A stretch of 64,000 bases of DNA from Oscillospiraceae bacterium (lineage in GTDB: Bacteria > Bacillota_A > Clostridia > Oscillospirales > Oscillospiraceae): positions 124,001 to 188,000 of the forward strand of contig JAFUCD010000002.1 of NCBI GenBank assembly GCA_017459865.1, given 5' to 3'. Numbering within the stretch: position 1 is the first letter of the stretch; the number at the start of each line of letters is the position of its first letter. The notes beneath the pieces are model-generated. The model saw only the letters and a list, made by a program, of their open reading frames with translations, had not been told where the DNA came from and did not search any database. Made by a program: the position numbers and the translations under genes. Below are positions 1-6,398 of this stretch, piece by piece.

Positions 1-365
1 CGGTGCGCTCCCGCTGCGAGCTGCTGCAGCTGAACGCCGCGTCCGATCCCGTGCCCGAGGAGGCGCTCGCTCTGGCGCGCGCATATCTCCGGGCGCTCGC
101 TGACGGAAAGCGGTCCGTGCTGATCCGCTGGAGCGTTGAGCGGGAGAAGGACGACTATGACGCCGTCCGCGCCCTGTTCGCCGCGCTGCGTCGGCTCACC
201 GCCGCGTCGCTCGCGGGCGAGGACCTTCTGCCGGAGCGCACGGCCCTTGCGCTGCTGGAGCGGCTGGATCAATGCGAGCGCTTTTTGGGCGCGAATGTGG
301 GCCTGAAGCATATTTTCGGACTGCTCTCCCTGCCGTGCGGCACGGAGACAGATAAACAGAATTGA
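1..365 (+). CDS. holB: DNA polymerase III delta-prime subunit, C-terminal fragment
   Basis: Only the last ~120 codons are in the window, read in frame from base 3. The residues are a leucine- and alanine-rich helical stretch, as expected for the C-terminal collar region of a clamp-loader subunit; the ATPase-like part lies upstream and cannot be seen. The call rests mostly on context: in Firmicutes holB directly precedes the PSP1-domain gene ricT, and here only 10 bases separate the TGA from the ricT start. The protein would help load the beta clamp during replication. tmk, the usual upstream neighbour of holB, is at the far end of this window instead. Family assignment is an inference. Confidence 0.6.
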   Translation, partial: VRSRCELLQLNAASDPVPEEALALARAYLRALADGKRSVLIRWSVEREKDDYDAVRALFAALRRLTAASLAGEDLLPERTALALLERLDQCERFLGANVGLKHIFGLLSLPCGTETDKQN

Positions 366-375
366 GGAATCATCA

Positions 376-1671
376 TTGACGGAAGTTATCAGTGTCAAAT
401 TTAAAAACCGCGGGAAGAACTATTACTTCGACCCCTGCGGCGTCAAGGTCGAGACGGGCGCGACCGTGATCGTGAACACCTCGCGCGGTCTTGAGGCGGC
501 GCAGTGCGTGAAGGGCAATCACGAGGTCGAGGACAACGAGGTCGTGCAGCCGCTGCGCACGCTCGCCCGCATCGCCACCGAGGCCGATCTGCGCGTGCTG
601 GACATCAACCGGAAGCGCGAGCAGGAGGCGCTCGGGATCTGCAGACAGAAGATCGAGGAGCACGGTCTGGACATGAAGCTCGTCGACGTGGAGTGCAGCT
701 TTGAGGGCAACAAGATCCTCTTTTTCTTCACGTCGGATGGGCGCGTGGATTTCCGCGAGCTCGTGAAGGATCTTGCCTCTGTGTTCCGCAGCCGCATCGA
801 GCTTCGGCAGATCGGTGTGCGCGACGAGGCGAAGATGCTCGGCGGCATCGGGATCTGCGGCCGCCCCTATTGCTGCAATCAGTTTCTCACGGATTTCCAC
901 CCCGTCTCCACCAAGATGGCGAAGGTGCAGTCCATGAGCCTGAACCCCGCCAAGATCTCCGGCGCCTGCGGCAGACTCATGTGCTGCCTGCGCTATGAGC
1001 AGCAGGCGTATGAGGAGCTGGTCAAGGCCGTGCCGAAGGTCGGTGCCTTTGTGGAGACGCCCGCGGGCTACGGCGTCGTCACGAGCGTGAACATCCTGCG
1101 CTCGTCGCTCAAGGTGAAGCTCGACGGCGACGGAGATCCCGTGCTGAAGAGCTATCTTGCCGACGAGATCGCCGTCATCCCGGGCGGCAGACCGAAGCCC
1201 GGCGAGCCGCTGCCGCAGCTGCTGAAGGACCGTCCGAAGCCCGTCCGCGAGCCCGAGGAGCCGGAGGACGACTGGATCGCGCCCAGTCTCTTCGGCGAGG
1301 AGCCGGAGCCCCCGGCGGCGGAGCAGCCGAAGAAAAAGCGCTCCCGCCGTTCGCGCGGCGGCAAGAAGTCCGGCGACGCCGCCAGGCGTCCCGAGCAGGA
1401 GGCACCCGCAAAGGAGCCGTCCGAGAAGCCCGCGCAGCCGGAAAAGAGCGAAAAGCCCGCCGGCGCCAAGCGCTCCCATCGCGGCGGCAGACGCCACCGC
1501 TCGGCAGCCAAAGCCGACGGCGGCGCCGCGCAGCAGCCCAAGGAGCCCAAAGAGCCCGCGCAGCCGAAGCCCTCCGCCGAGCAGGGACAGAAAAAGCCGG
1601 GGAACAACGGCGGCCGCTCCCGCCGCAAGCGCTCCCACCGTCCGAAGGGCGACCAGAACAAAGCCGAATAA
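376..1671 (+). CDS. ricT: PSP1-domain protein RicT/YaaT
   Basis: 431 residues. The first ~270 match the RicT (YaaT, PSP1 domain) family, which in Bacillus forms the RicA-RicF-RicT complex that affects RNase Y-dependent mRNA maturation and sporulation/biofilm phosphorelay. Diagnostic Cys-rich segments are GICGRPYCCNQF (about residue 160) and GACGRLMCCLRYE (about 195), the likely iron-sulfur ligands of the family. From about residue 275 the protein becomes a long disordered Pro/Glu/Lys/Arg tail with RRSRGGKK-type basic clusters, longer than in typical homologues and suggestive of RNA binding (inference). The start is a TTG, chosen because GAGGAA lies 6 bases upstream and no ATG fits. It follows holB closely, so they are probably co-transcribed. 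Confidence 0.93.
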   Translation: MTEVISVKFKNRGKNYYFDPCGVKVETGATVIVNTSRGLEAAQCVKGNHEVEDNEVVQPLRTLARIATEADLRVLDINRKREQEALGICRQKIEEHGLDMKLVDVECSFEGNKILFFFTSDGRVDFRELVKDLASVFRSRIELRQIGVRDEAKMLGGIGICGRPYCCNQFLTDFHPVSTKMAKVQSMSLNPAKISGACGRLMCCLRYEQQAYEELVKAVPKVGAFVETPAGYGVVTSVNILRSSLKVKLDGDGDPVLKSYLADEIAVIPGGRPKPGEPLPQLLKDRPKPVREPEEPEDDWIAPSLFGEEPEPPAAEQPKKKRSRRSRGGKKSGDAARRPEQEAPAKEPSEKPAQPEKSEKPAGAKRSHRGGRRHRSAAKADGGAAQQPKEPKEPAQPKPSAEQGQKKPGNNGGRSRRKRSHRPKGDQNKAE

Positions 1672-1673
1672 AG

Positions 1674-1724
1674 AAGACAAGCCATGCGACGGGTCGGAAA
1701 GCCTGTTGCATGGCGTCTTTTTTT
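1674..1724 (+). terminator. Rho-independent terminator after ricT
   Basis: Stem GCCATGCGAC / GTTGCATGGC, extended by AAGAC/GTCTT, is followed by a run of seven or more T. It begins just after the ricT TAA. Confidence 0.85.
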
Positions 1725-1811
1725 GCGGATCGATGTCCCCAAAACCAGATTTTGACACATATACTTAATGAGTGCTGTTTCGGGATCACCCCCCCGATCA
1801 GAGCAGCACGA

Positions 1812-1855
1812 GACCGGCGCGGCAAGCTTTGCTCTTCCTTCTTGCCACGCCGGTC
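1812..1855. other. Inverted repeat downstream of the DUF4177-type gene
   Basis: GACCGGCG.GGCAAG pairs with CTTGCC.CGCCGGTC around a 14-base loop. It lies between the convergent ends of ricT and the minus-strand gene. The T-run is on the plus-strand side only (CGTTTTG) and is short, so it is a weak or backup terminator at best. Confidence 0.5.
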
Positions 1856-1865
1856 GTTTTGTCCT

Positions 1866-2387
1866 CTAGTTGAATTTCACAAAGCGCTCCAAAATCAGAA
1901 TGTTCTGGTCGATGGTGGCGTTTGTTCCGGTCGTAAAGCCGTAGATGCCCGCGGAGCTGCTGTTCTGGCCGACTTCATTGGCGAACGCACACCGCAGACG
2001 CCATCCGTCCAGCGCGAGGTCGTTCAGCTGGTGCACGATTGCCGCGGGATCCACATTCCCGGTCTGGGCGTCATAGATCTGTACCACGCGGTATTCATAG
2101 TATCCTTCGTAGCCCTGGCTTTTCAAATTGGACAGGCGGGTCTGGCGGTGCGTCTCCTGCCGCTGCATCTGCTCGTACTCCTCGCGCTGCTGTCGCGCGG
2201 CTTCCTCCTGCTGCCATTCGCGCTCCGCCGCGTCTTCCTCAAGCTCGACCGCGTTGACAGGACGTCTGCTGAGCTCCTCGCGGATAATGGCAAGCTCCTC
2301 CGGTGTGTACAGCTCCTGTTGGTCCTCTAAAATCAGCAGCAGGTCCGCTGTCGGCGTCTGCCGGATCTCATTTATGAATTGCTCCAT
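1866..2387 (-). CDS. DUF4177-like small protein with coiled coil
   Basis: 173 residues, soluble, no signal peptide. Residues ~55-95 are a highly charged Glu/Gln/Arg stretch predicted to form a coiled coil. The C-terminal part contains YYEYRVVQIYD, then LNDLALDGWRLR and a final ILERFVKF strand, the layout of DUF4177 (a short beta-alpha-beta domain with a conserved GW). Function of the family is unknown. Start ATG has GGAGGCG about 9 bases upstream. It lies 44 bases downstream of the lipoprotein gene on the same strand and may be co-transcribed with it. Confidence 0.65.
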   Translation of the reverse strand: MEQFINEIRQTPTADLLLILEDQQELYTPEELAIIREELSRRPVNAVELEEDAAEREWQQEEAARQQREEYEQMQRQETHRQTRLSNLKSQGYEGYYEYRVVQIYDAQTGNVDPAAIVHQLNDLALDGWRLRCAFANEVGQNSSSAGIYGFTTGTNATIDQNILILERFVKFN

Positions 2388-2431
2388 GGATCATACGCCT
2401 CCGTAGATTTCAATATTGGAACAGATGAGCT

Positions 2432-2902
2432 TTATCTGTCCGTGTCTCCGGGCAGATACGGCGCGAACAGCTCGTCCCACGGCGTGTCGCCGCAGTAGTC
2501 CGCGTGGTCATAGTGATAGCCGGGATTTTGATAGGAGAACAGCCCTGTTTCCCCGATCAAGTCATAGGCGCCGTCGGGATATCGGACGCAGAACACATAG
2601 CCCTGCAGATCGCAGCCGCCGTCCGCGGCCGCGGGGATCAGCAGCGTCTCGCGCGTATAGCGCAGCCCTTCCAGCGTCTCACAGAGCTTCGGGACCGCGG
2701 CGGCGTCCACCGAGCAGAGCGGCTCGTTTTCCTCCGTGAATTCGTGCAGATCGTGCTCATCGTAGCGGAGCTCGGTCCGGTAGATCTCAATGGTCTGCAC
2801 TTCAGCCGCCTTGCCCGAGAGCTCCGGCGTCGTGGGCAGCCTCACGCACCCTGTGCACAGCAACAGCAGCGCCGTGAGCAAAAGCGCCGTGATCCGTTTC
2901 AT
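2432..2902 (-). CDS. Putative small lipoprotein of unknown function
   Basis: 156 residues. The N-terminus is a classic lipoprotein signal: MKR, a hydrophobic core, then the lipobox LCTGC with the acylated Cys at residue 19, so the mature protein should sit on the outer face of the membrane. The rest is acidic and tyrosine-rich (for example PGYHYDHADYCGD near the C-terminus). I recognise no catalytic motif or named family. Start ATG is preceded by GGGGGA. The downstream DUF4177-like gene follows at 44 bases. Confidence 0.7.
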   Translation of the reverse strand: MKRITALLLTALLLLCTGCVRLPTTPELSGKAAEVQTIEIYRTELRYDEHDLHEFTEENEPLCSVDAAAVPKLCETLEGLRYTRETLLIPAAADGGCDLQGYVFCVRYPDGAYDLIGETGLFSYQNPGYHYDHADYCGDTPWDELFAPYLPGDTDR

Positions 2903-3022
2903 AATACAGAGTCCCCCTTGATGTGATGGTGCAATTATAGCATAATGCGGCCGGAAAGGGAAGCGGCCCGGACGGGACGCGGCGGGCGGTTCAGAGAAAT
3001 CGGAAGAATCCGAAAAAAAGTC

Positions 3023-3051
3023 TTGATTTTTTCGTACCCTTACGTTATAAT
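3023..3051 (+). promoter_or_regulatory. Sigma-A promoter of the tRNA cluster
   Basis: TTGATT, 17 bases, TATAAT, ending 56 bases before tRNA-Arg. It is the only strong promoter ahead of the Arg-His-Gln-Lys cluster. Confidence 0.85.
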
Positions 3052-3107
3052 AGTCAAGCCGCTAGAGAGAGGGTATTGAATTTCAATGCTTTTCGGGGTT
3101 TCGATAT

Positions 3108-3184
3108 GCGCCAATAGCTCAGCAGGATAGAGCAACTGCCTTCTAAGCAGTAGGCCGGGGGTTCGAATCCCTCTTGGCGTGCCA
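3108..3184 (+). tRNA. tRNA-Arg (anticodon TCT)
   Basis: 77 bases including encoded CCA. Acceptor GCGCCAA/TTGGCGT (first pair G-U), anticodon stem ACTGC/GCAGT, loop CTTCTAA giving TCT, T-arm GGTTCGAATC. First of four tRNAs in the cluster; reads AGA codons. Confidence 0.97.
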
Positions 3185-3189
3185 AATAT

Positions 3190-3266
3190 GGTGGGTATAG
3201 CTCAGTTGGCAGAGCACCGGATTGTGGTTCCGGGTGTCGAGGGTTCGAGCCCCTTTACCCACCCCA
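3190..3266 (+). tRNA. tRNA-His (anticodon GTG)
   Basis: 77 bases counting the extra 5-prime G(-1) typical of tRNA-His, opposite C73. Acceptor GTGGGTA/TACCCAC, anticodon loop TTGTGGT, CCA encoded. Five bases after tRNA-Arg. Confidence 0.97.
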
Positions 3267-3270
3267 CAAA

Positions 3271-3299
3271 AAGGGGATTGGGAGTGATCCCAATCCCTT
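3271..3299 (+). other. Perfect hairpin between tRNA-His and tRNA-Gln
   Basis: AAGGGATTGGGA-type arms with a GTGA loop, and only TATAAT after it rather than a T-run. It may be a processing or attenuation structure within the tRNA transcript, or an inefficient terminator. Confidence 0.55.
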
Positions 3300-3312
3300 A
3301 TAATATGCACGG

Positions 3313-3386
3313 TGGGACGTAGTGTAACGGTAACACACCAGACTTTGACTCTGATATTGTGGGTTCGAGTCCCGCCGTCCCAGCCA
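3313..3386 (+). tRNA. tRNA-Gln (anticodon TTG)
   Basis: 74 bases, acceptor TGGGACG/CGTCCCA, anticodon loop CTTTGAC giving TTG, discriminator G, CCA encoded. The first anticodon-stem pair is a C-A mismatch in my fold; the rest is regular. Confidence 0.95.
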
Positions 3387-3539
3387 CGGCGTCGGATCGG
3401 GCTTGCTCCACTTCGCAGCCGGGCAAAGGCTTCGCCTGTGCCCGCCGGCTTCGTATCCGCGCCCCCGATCCTCCTTTCAAAAACAAATTCAAGATTGAAT
3501 TTGTTTTTGTTATGATTTGATTGGCACAAAATCGGACAT
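3387..3539 (+). repeat. Structured repeat R, copy 1
   Basis: Spacer between tRNA-Gln and tRNA-Lys. It holds box 1 (CCACTTCGCAG), hairpin I (3420-3444, CGGGCAAAGGC/GCCTGTGCCCG), box 2 (GTATCCG followed by CCTCCTTTC, 3453-3478) and hairpin II (3478-3509, CAAAAACAAATTC/GAATTTGTTTTTG). The same order of boxes and hairpins, with different arm sequences, is found at 33242-33365 and 48902-49080. The part from box 2 through the tRNA is duplicated at 4590-4757. Confidence 0.75.
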
Positions 3540-3615
3540 GCCCCAGTAGCTCAGTCGGCAGAGCACCTGCCTTTTAAGCAGGGTGTCCGGGGTTCGAATC
3601 CCCGCTGGAGCACCA
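3540..3615 (+). tRNA. tRNA-Lys (anticodon TTT), copy 1
   Basis: 76 bases, anticodon loop CTTTTAA giving TTT, CCA encoded. Acceptor GCCCCAG faces CTGGAGC, so position 3-70 is a C-A mismatch; the identical copy at 4682 shares it. The mature sequences of the two copies are the same. Confidence 0.96.
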
Positions 3616-3618
3616 ATG

Positions 3619-3653
3619 AAAAACCTGTAATTCCAAGGAATTGCAGGTTTTTT
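3619..3653 (+). terminator. Terminator of the tRNA cluster
   Basis: AAACCTGTAATTCC / GGAATTGCAGGTTT around AAG, then a T-run. Directly follows tRNA-Lys copy 1. Confidence 0.9.
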
Positions 3654-3921
3654 CTATGTGTTCAAGTATGGTGGTTTATCACCAATTAGACCCAAATTCA
3701 GGGATTAAAGCTGGTGCTAAAAGATGCTCTGTATCTAAAAGTGGGGCTAATATTAATTTTATGTGTGTTATATTGAAAATGCGGTGGATATGTAATATAA
3801 TGTAAATACAAATATTGTTCTGAGAAGGCAGGCTTGACAAAGCTGAAAGTCTGAGCAGGCGATGAGAGGATTAATATTAACGAAAACGTGAACTATGATT
3901 GCGTGTTGAGAAGGTGAAGAG
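3654..3921 (+). other. AT-rich intergenic stretch ahead of the inserted gene
   Basis: Markedly richer in A and T than the flanks and without a convincing reading frame. Besides the promoter at 3773-3801 nothing recognisable is present. Its composition matches the following gene, so both probably arrived together. Confidence 0.5.
3773..3801 (+). promoter_or_regulatory. Promoter of the zinc-ribbon membrane protein gene
   Basis: TTGAAA, 17 bases, TATAAT. It lies 120 bases upstream of the start codon, leaving a long leader. Confidence 0.65.
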
Positions 3922-4371
3922 ATGTCAGATAATGGTTTTTCGTTAGATAAGATTTTTGACGATCCGGGTGAAAAGCTGAAAAAGCTTGCAAAAATTCTAT
4001 TTATTATCAACTGTGTTGCGGCTGTAATTTTAGCTTTATCATTCGGGTTTGAGGAAACATATTATGAGCATACAGAATTTCGTGCGGGGTTGTTTTTTAT
4101 GTTCATGATCGGAATTCCTCTTGCATCTTATGTCGAATGTCTGTGTCTTTATGGATTTGGAGTATTGATTGATGCCGCTCAGCCGCACAAGGGATTAAAG
4201 AAAAACGATAAAACTGCGAAAACAGAACCATCGGAAACACAACCGGAAGCAGAGACTGCTGAGCTGCCGTCCGGATGGATTGCTTGCCCAAAGTGCGGCT
4301 GTCAGCAACCCTCGAATCGCTACAAATGCCTGTCCTGCGGACATGCATTCGACAACATTAAATTGCAATAA
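3922..4371 (+). CDS. Small membrane protein with C-terminal zinc ribbon
   Basis: 149 residues. Two hydrophobic segments (about 24-43 and 55-86) are followed by a charged linker and a C-terminal zinc ribbon, CPKCGC then CLSCGHAF, so the ribbon probably faces the cytoplasm. No named family recognised. Start ATG is preceded by GAAGGTG. Codon use is clearly AT-richer than that of the surrounding genes, and the gene lies between two identical tRNA-Lys copies and beside a broken DUF1846 remnant, all signs of an inserted or duplicated segment. Function unknown. Confidence 0.7.
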   Translation: MSDNGFSLDKIFDDPGEKLKKLAKILFIINCVAAVILALSFGFEETYYEHTEFRAGLFFMFMIGIPLASYVECLCLYGFGVLIDAAQPHKGLKKNDKTAKTEPSETQPEAETAELPSGWIACPKCGCQQPSNRYKCLSCGHAFDNIKLQ

Positions 4372-4376
4372 TATGC

Positions 4377-4422
4377 ACAACACCCACAGAAAATGTCGAA
4401 TGGCATACTCTGTGGGTGTTGT
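4377..4422. terminator. Hairpin after the zinc-ribbon gene
   Basis: Perfect 14-base stem ACAACACCCACAGA / TCTGTGGGTGTTGT with an 18-base loop, 5 bases after the stop codon. No T-run follows, so termination strength is uncertain. Confidence 0.6.
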
Positions 4423-4442
4423 GATTTCAAAAGCTTTATTTA

Positions 4443-4591
4443 TGAAACAGCTCTTATTCTGGAAGCGCGGCTCGTAGGTGATGTTTACCTTGAGCTTACG
4501 GAAGACGTTTTCGCCGATGTAGGAGAGGAGCACAGTCGAGTGCGCCTCGCACCCCGCGAGCTTCTCCAACTGCTGCATGACGATCTCGGCC
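4443..4591 (-). pseudogene. Truncated 3-prime remnant of a DUF1846 gene
   Basis: Read on the minus strand this encodes AEIVMQQLEKLAGCEAHST and then GENVFRKLKVNITYEPRFQN, nearly identical to the C-terminal ~50 residues of the intact DUF1846 protein at 6399-7883. There is no start and no upstream part. At its 5-prime side the homology stops abruptly at about 4591, inside GATCTCGGCCTT, where sequence of repeat R copy 2 begins. It is therefore a chimeric junction left by recombination, diverged enough (several silent and conservative changes) not to be very recent. Confidence 0.85.
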
Positions 4592-4681
4592 TTCGTATCC
4601 GCGCCCCCGATCCTCCTTTCAAAAATAGATCCGCGAGCAAATTTGTTTTTGTTATGATTTGATTGGCACAAATTCGGACAT
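4590..4681 (+). repeat. Structured repeat R, copy 2 (partial)
   Basis: Matches 3447-3539 almost base for base from CTTCGTATCCG onward, including TTATGATTTGATTGGCACAAA just before the tRNA. Box 1 and hairpin I are missing, and the left arm of hairpin II has decayed while the right arm (AATTTGTTTTTG) is kept. Confidence 0.8.
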
Positions 4682-4757
4682 GCCCCAGTAGCTCAGTCGG
4701 CAGAGCACCTGCCTTTTAAGCAGGGTGTCCGGGGTTCGAATCCCCGCTGGAGCACCA
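4682..4757 (+). tRNA. tRNA-Lys (anticodon TTT), copy 2
   Basis: Same 76-base mature sequence as the copy at 3540, including the C3-A70 acceptor mismatch. It shares the upstream ~90 bases but not the downstream flank. No promoter is visible close by, so it may depend on read-through. Confidence 0.95.
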
Positions 4758-4759
4758 GA

Positions 4760-4793
4760 AACCGAGACCGCCATCGGCGGCCTCGGTTTTTGC
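4760..4793 (+). terminator. Terminator after tRNA-Lys copy 2
   Basis: AAACCGAG.CCGCC / GGCGG.CTCGGTTT with an ATC loop, then TTTTT. It also lies just beyond the stop codon of the minus-strand gene that follows. Confidence 0.88.
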
Positions 4794-4797
4794 ATGT

Positions 4798-6273
4798 TCA
4801 GCCTGGATTTGCCAGCGCTTCGGGCTGCCGGAGCGCCTGCTCCAGCAGCCTTGGCTGGTCCGGCTGCAGCTGGCGAAAGCGCTCGATCGTCTCCGAAAGA
4901 TCCTGCGCGAAGCGCGCGGTCGGCTGTCCGGCGCCGGAATAGAACATCCGCTGGAGACAGTTCTCGCTGCCGAGCGCGAGCTCGATCAGCCAGCGCCGAA
5001 TACTCTCCTCCGGATCGCGGAAAAAGGCTCTGTCGAGCATATAAAAGCTCTCCCCGTCGCAGACGTCTCCCCAGTCGTCGAGATCGTCCCCGCGGCGATG
5101 CACATAGAGCTTGCCCTTGGCCTGCCCAACGCTGTAGGTGTTCCAAATGGGTGAGGTCTCGTCTGGCTTCGTGATCATGAGCGGCGTCTCGTGGATGAGC
5201 CGGATGTGCGGGAACGGAGGCTGGACCATCGGCACATAGTCCGCGGGGCTGAGCTCGACCGGCTGCGCGTAGCCATAGCGCATAATGAGGAGCGAAAAAT
5301 CGTCCGCAAACCGGAGCGTGTGCGGCTCCCCGTCGCGGAGCGCGGCAAAGAGCGCTGCGTCCGCGCATCTCACCAGATCCGTCAGATCCGCCCGGATGGA
5401 CCGCTCCGAATCCCGGAAGAAAAATGCGTGCGGCAGGCGGTAAAACGCGTCCCCGGCAGGAGCGTCCGCGTGCCGGTGCAGCAGCAGCCCGCCGCCGGAT
5501 TTTCCGACGCTGTATCGGCTCTCCCGCGCGGCGTGCTCCGTGATCAGCAGGACGGCTTCGTCCGTCAAAGCGATCCCGTCGGCGCGTTCCGGCGTCAGAT
5601 ATACATAGGGCAGGAAGTCCTCGAGCGCCGTCTCCGTGCCTGTGGGATCCAGGATGCGGCATTCCGCGGCGTCGAGCTCCAGCAGCAGCGACGGCAGGCG
5701 CTTTCGGATCGCGGCGGCGACGCGGTCCGCGTCCCGGTCCCAGAAGAAGTCGCGCGCGATGGGCGCTTCGCCCTCCACGGTCTGCAGGCGTCCCGCGCCC
5801 CTGCCGCCTTTCTTTTGCAGCGCGCCCTGCCAGCGCAGCATCAGACGCCCGCCGTCCGGCTGCACCGACAGCCGCAGAACGCCGGGGCGCCGCTCCGCTT
5901 TTCGCTTTGGGCGGGAAAGCGGCAGCGCATAAGCGTCGATCACGCCGGAGAGCTCCAGCAGGAAGGCTGCCGCGAACAGGACGCTCAGGACGACCCGGTC
6001 CTTCAGGCACTCATAGAAAAACAGCAGCGCGCTGAGCGAGAGGGAAGCGGCAAAGCCGAACGCCCGCTGCCCGCGGCCGTCCTCGGCGCGCAGCCTGCAT
6101 ACGCCCCAGCCCGCGGCGGATGCAAGCGTCAGGATCAGCAGGCTCCACAGCACGCCGGATGCCATGCCGCCGGCGGCGAGGATCGGGATCAGATACCGCT
6201 TTGTCTCGACCGTGGCAAACAGGATGCATACGCAAGCAAGGGACAGGACAAGAAGTCGGTTACTTTGCCGCAT
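4798..6273 (-). CDS. Membrane protein with three internal repeats, unknown function
   Basis: 491 residues. Four hydrophobic segments fill the first ~115 residues (roughly 7-22, 27-55, 70-90 and 95-114), followed by a basic linker and a large soluble part. The soluble part is built of repeats: NTYSVGQAKGKLYVHRR...SFYMLDRAFFRDPEESIRRWL (about 377-430) matches SRYSVGKSGGGLLLHRH...AFYRLPHAFFFRDSERSIRADL (about 252-297), and a weaker first unit, ARDFFWDRDADRVAAAIRK, starts near 172. Start is the ATG at 6273 because AAGGAG sits 8 bases upstream; a GTG nine bases earlier overlaps that site and is unlikely. No family recognised; it may be a surface-sensing or enzyme-associated domain array (speculative). 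Confidence 0.75.
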   Translation of the reverse strand: MRQSNRLLVLSLACVCILFATVETKRYLIPILAAGGMASGVLWSLLILTLASAAGWGVCRLRAEDGRGQRAFGFAASLSLSALLFFYECLKDRVVLSVLFAAAFLLELSGVIDAYALPLSRPKRKAERRPGVLRLSVQPDGGRLMLRWQGALQKKGGRGAGRLQTVEGEAPIARDFFWDRDADRVAAAIRKRLPSLLLELDAAECRILDPTGTETALEDFLPYVYLTPERADGIALTDEAVLLITEHAARESRYSVGKSGGGLLLHRHADAPAGDAFYRLPHAFFFRDSERSIRADLTDLVRCADAALFAALRDGEPHTLRFADDFSLLIMRYGYAQPVELSPADYVPMVQPPFPHIRLIHETPLMITKPDETSPIWNTYSVGQAKGKLYVHRRGDDLDDWGDVCDGESFYMLDRAFFRDPEESIRRWLIELALGSENCLQRMFYSGAGQPTARFAQDLSETIERFRQLQPDQPRLLEQALRQPEALANPG

Positions 6274-6353
6274 CGTCAGCACTCCTTCGTGGCGGAAAAT
6301 TCCGTTTTGACAGACGCTGCCTGTCCGGACGCCACATAAGATAACGATAAGAC

Positions 6354-6390
6354 GAAAAAATGCCTCCGCATGTTCCGTGCGGAGGCATTT
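6354..6390 (-). terminator. Terminator of the DUF1846 gene
   Basis: AAATGCCTCCGCA / TGCGGAGGCATTT with a 7-base loop. On the minus strand the hairpin is followed by TTTTTT. Confidence 0.9.
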
Positions 6391-6398
6391 GACGATTA

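Noticed and set aside
3143..3529. Minus-strand frame across the tRNA cluster
   Set aside because: Translates tRNA genes and repeat R; the matching start of a second frame at 4671 only reflects the duplicated flank.
3654..3921. Possible attachment site of an integrated element
   Set aside because: The duplication covers the whole tRNA and its upstream flank, not just the tRNA 3-prime end, and no integrase is present.
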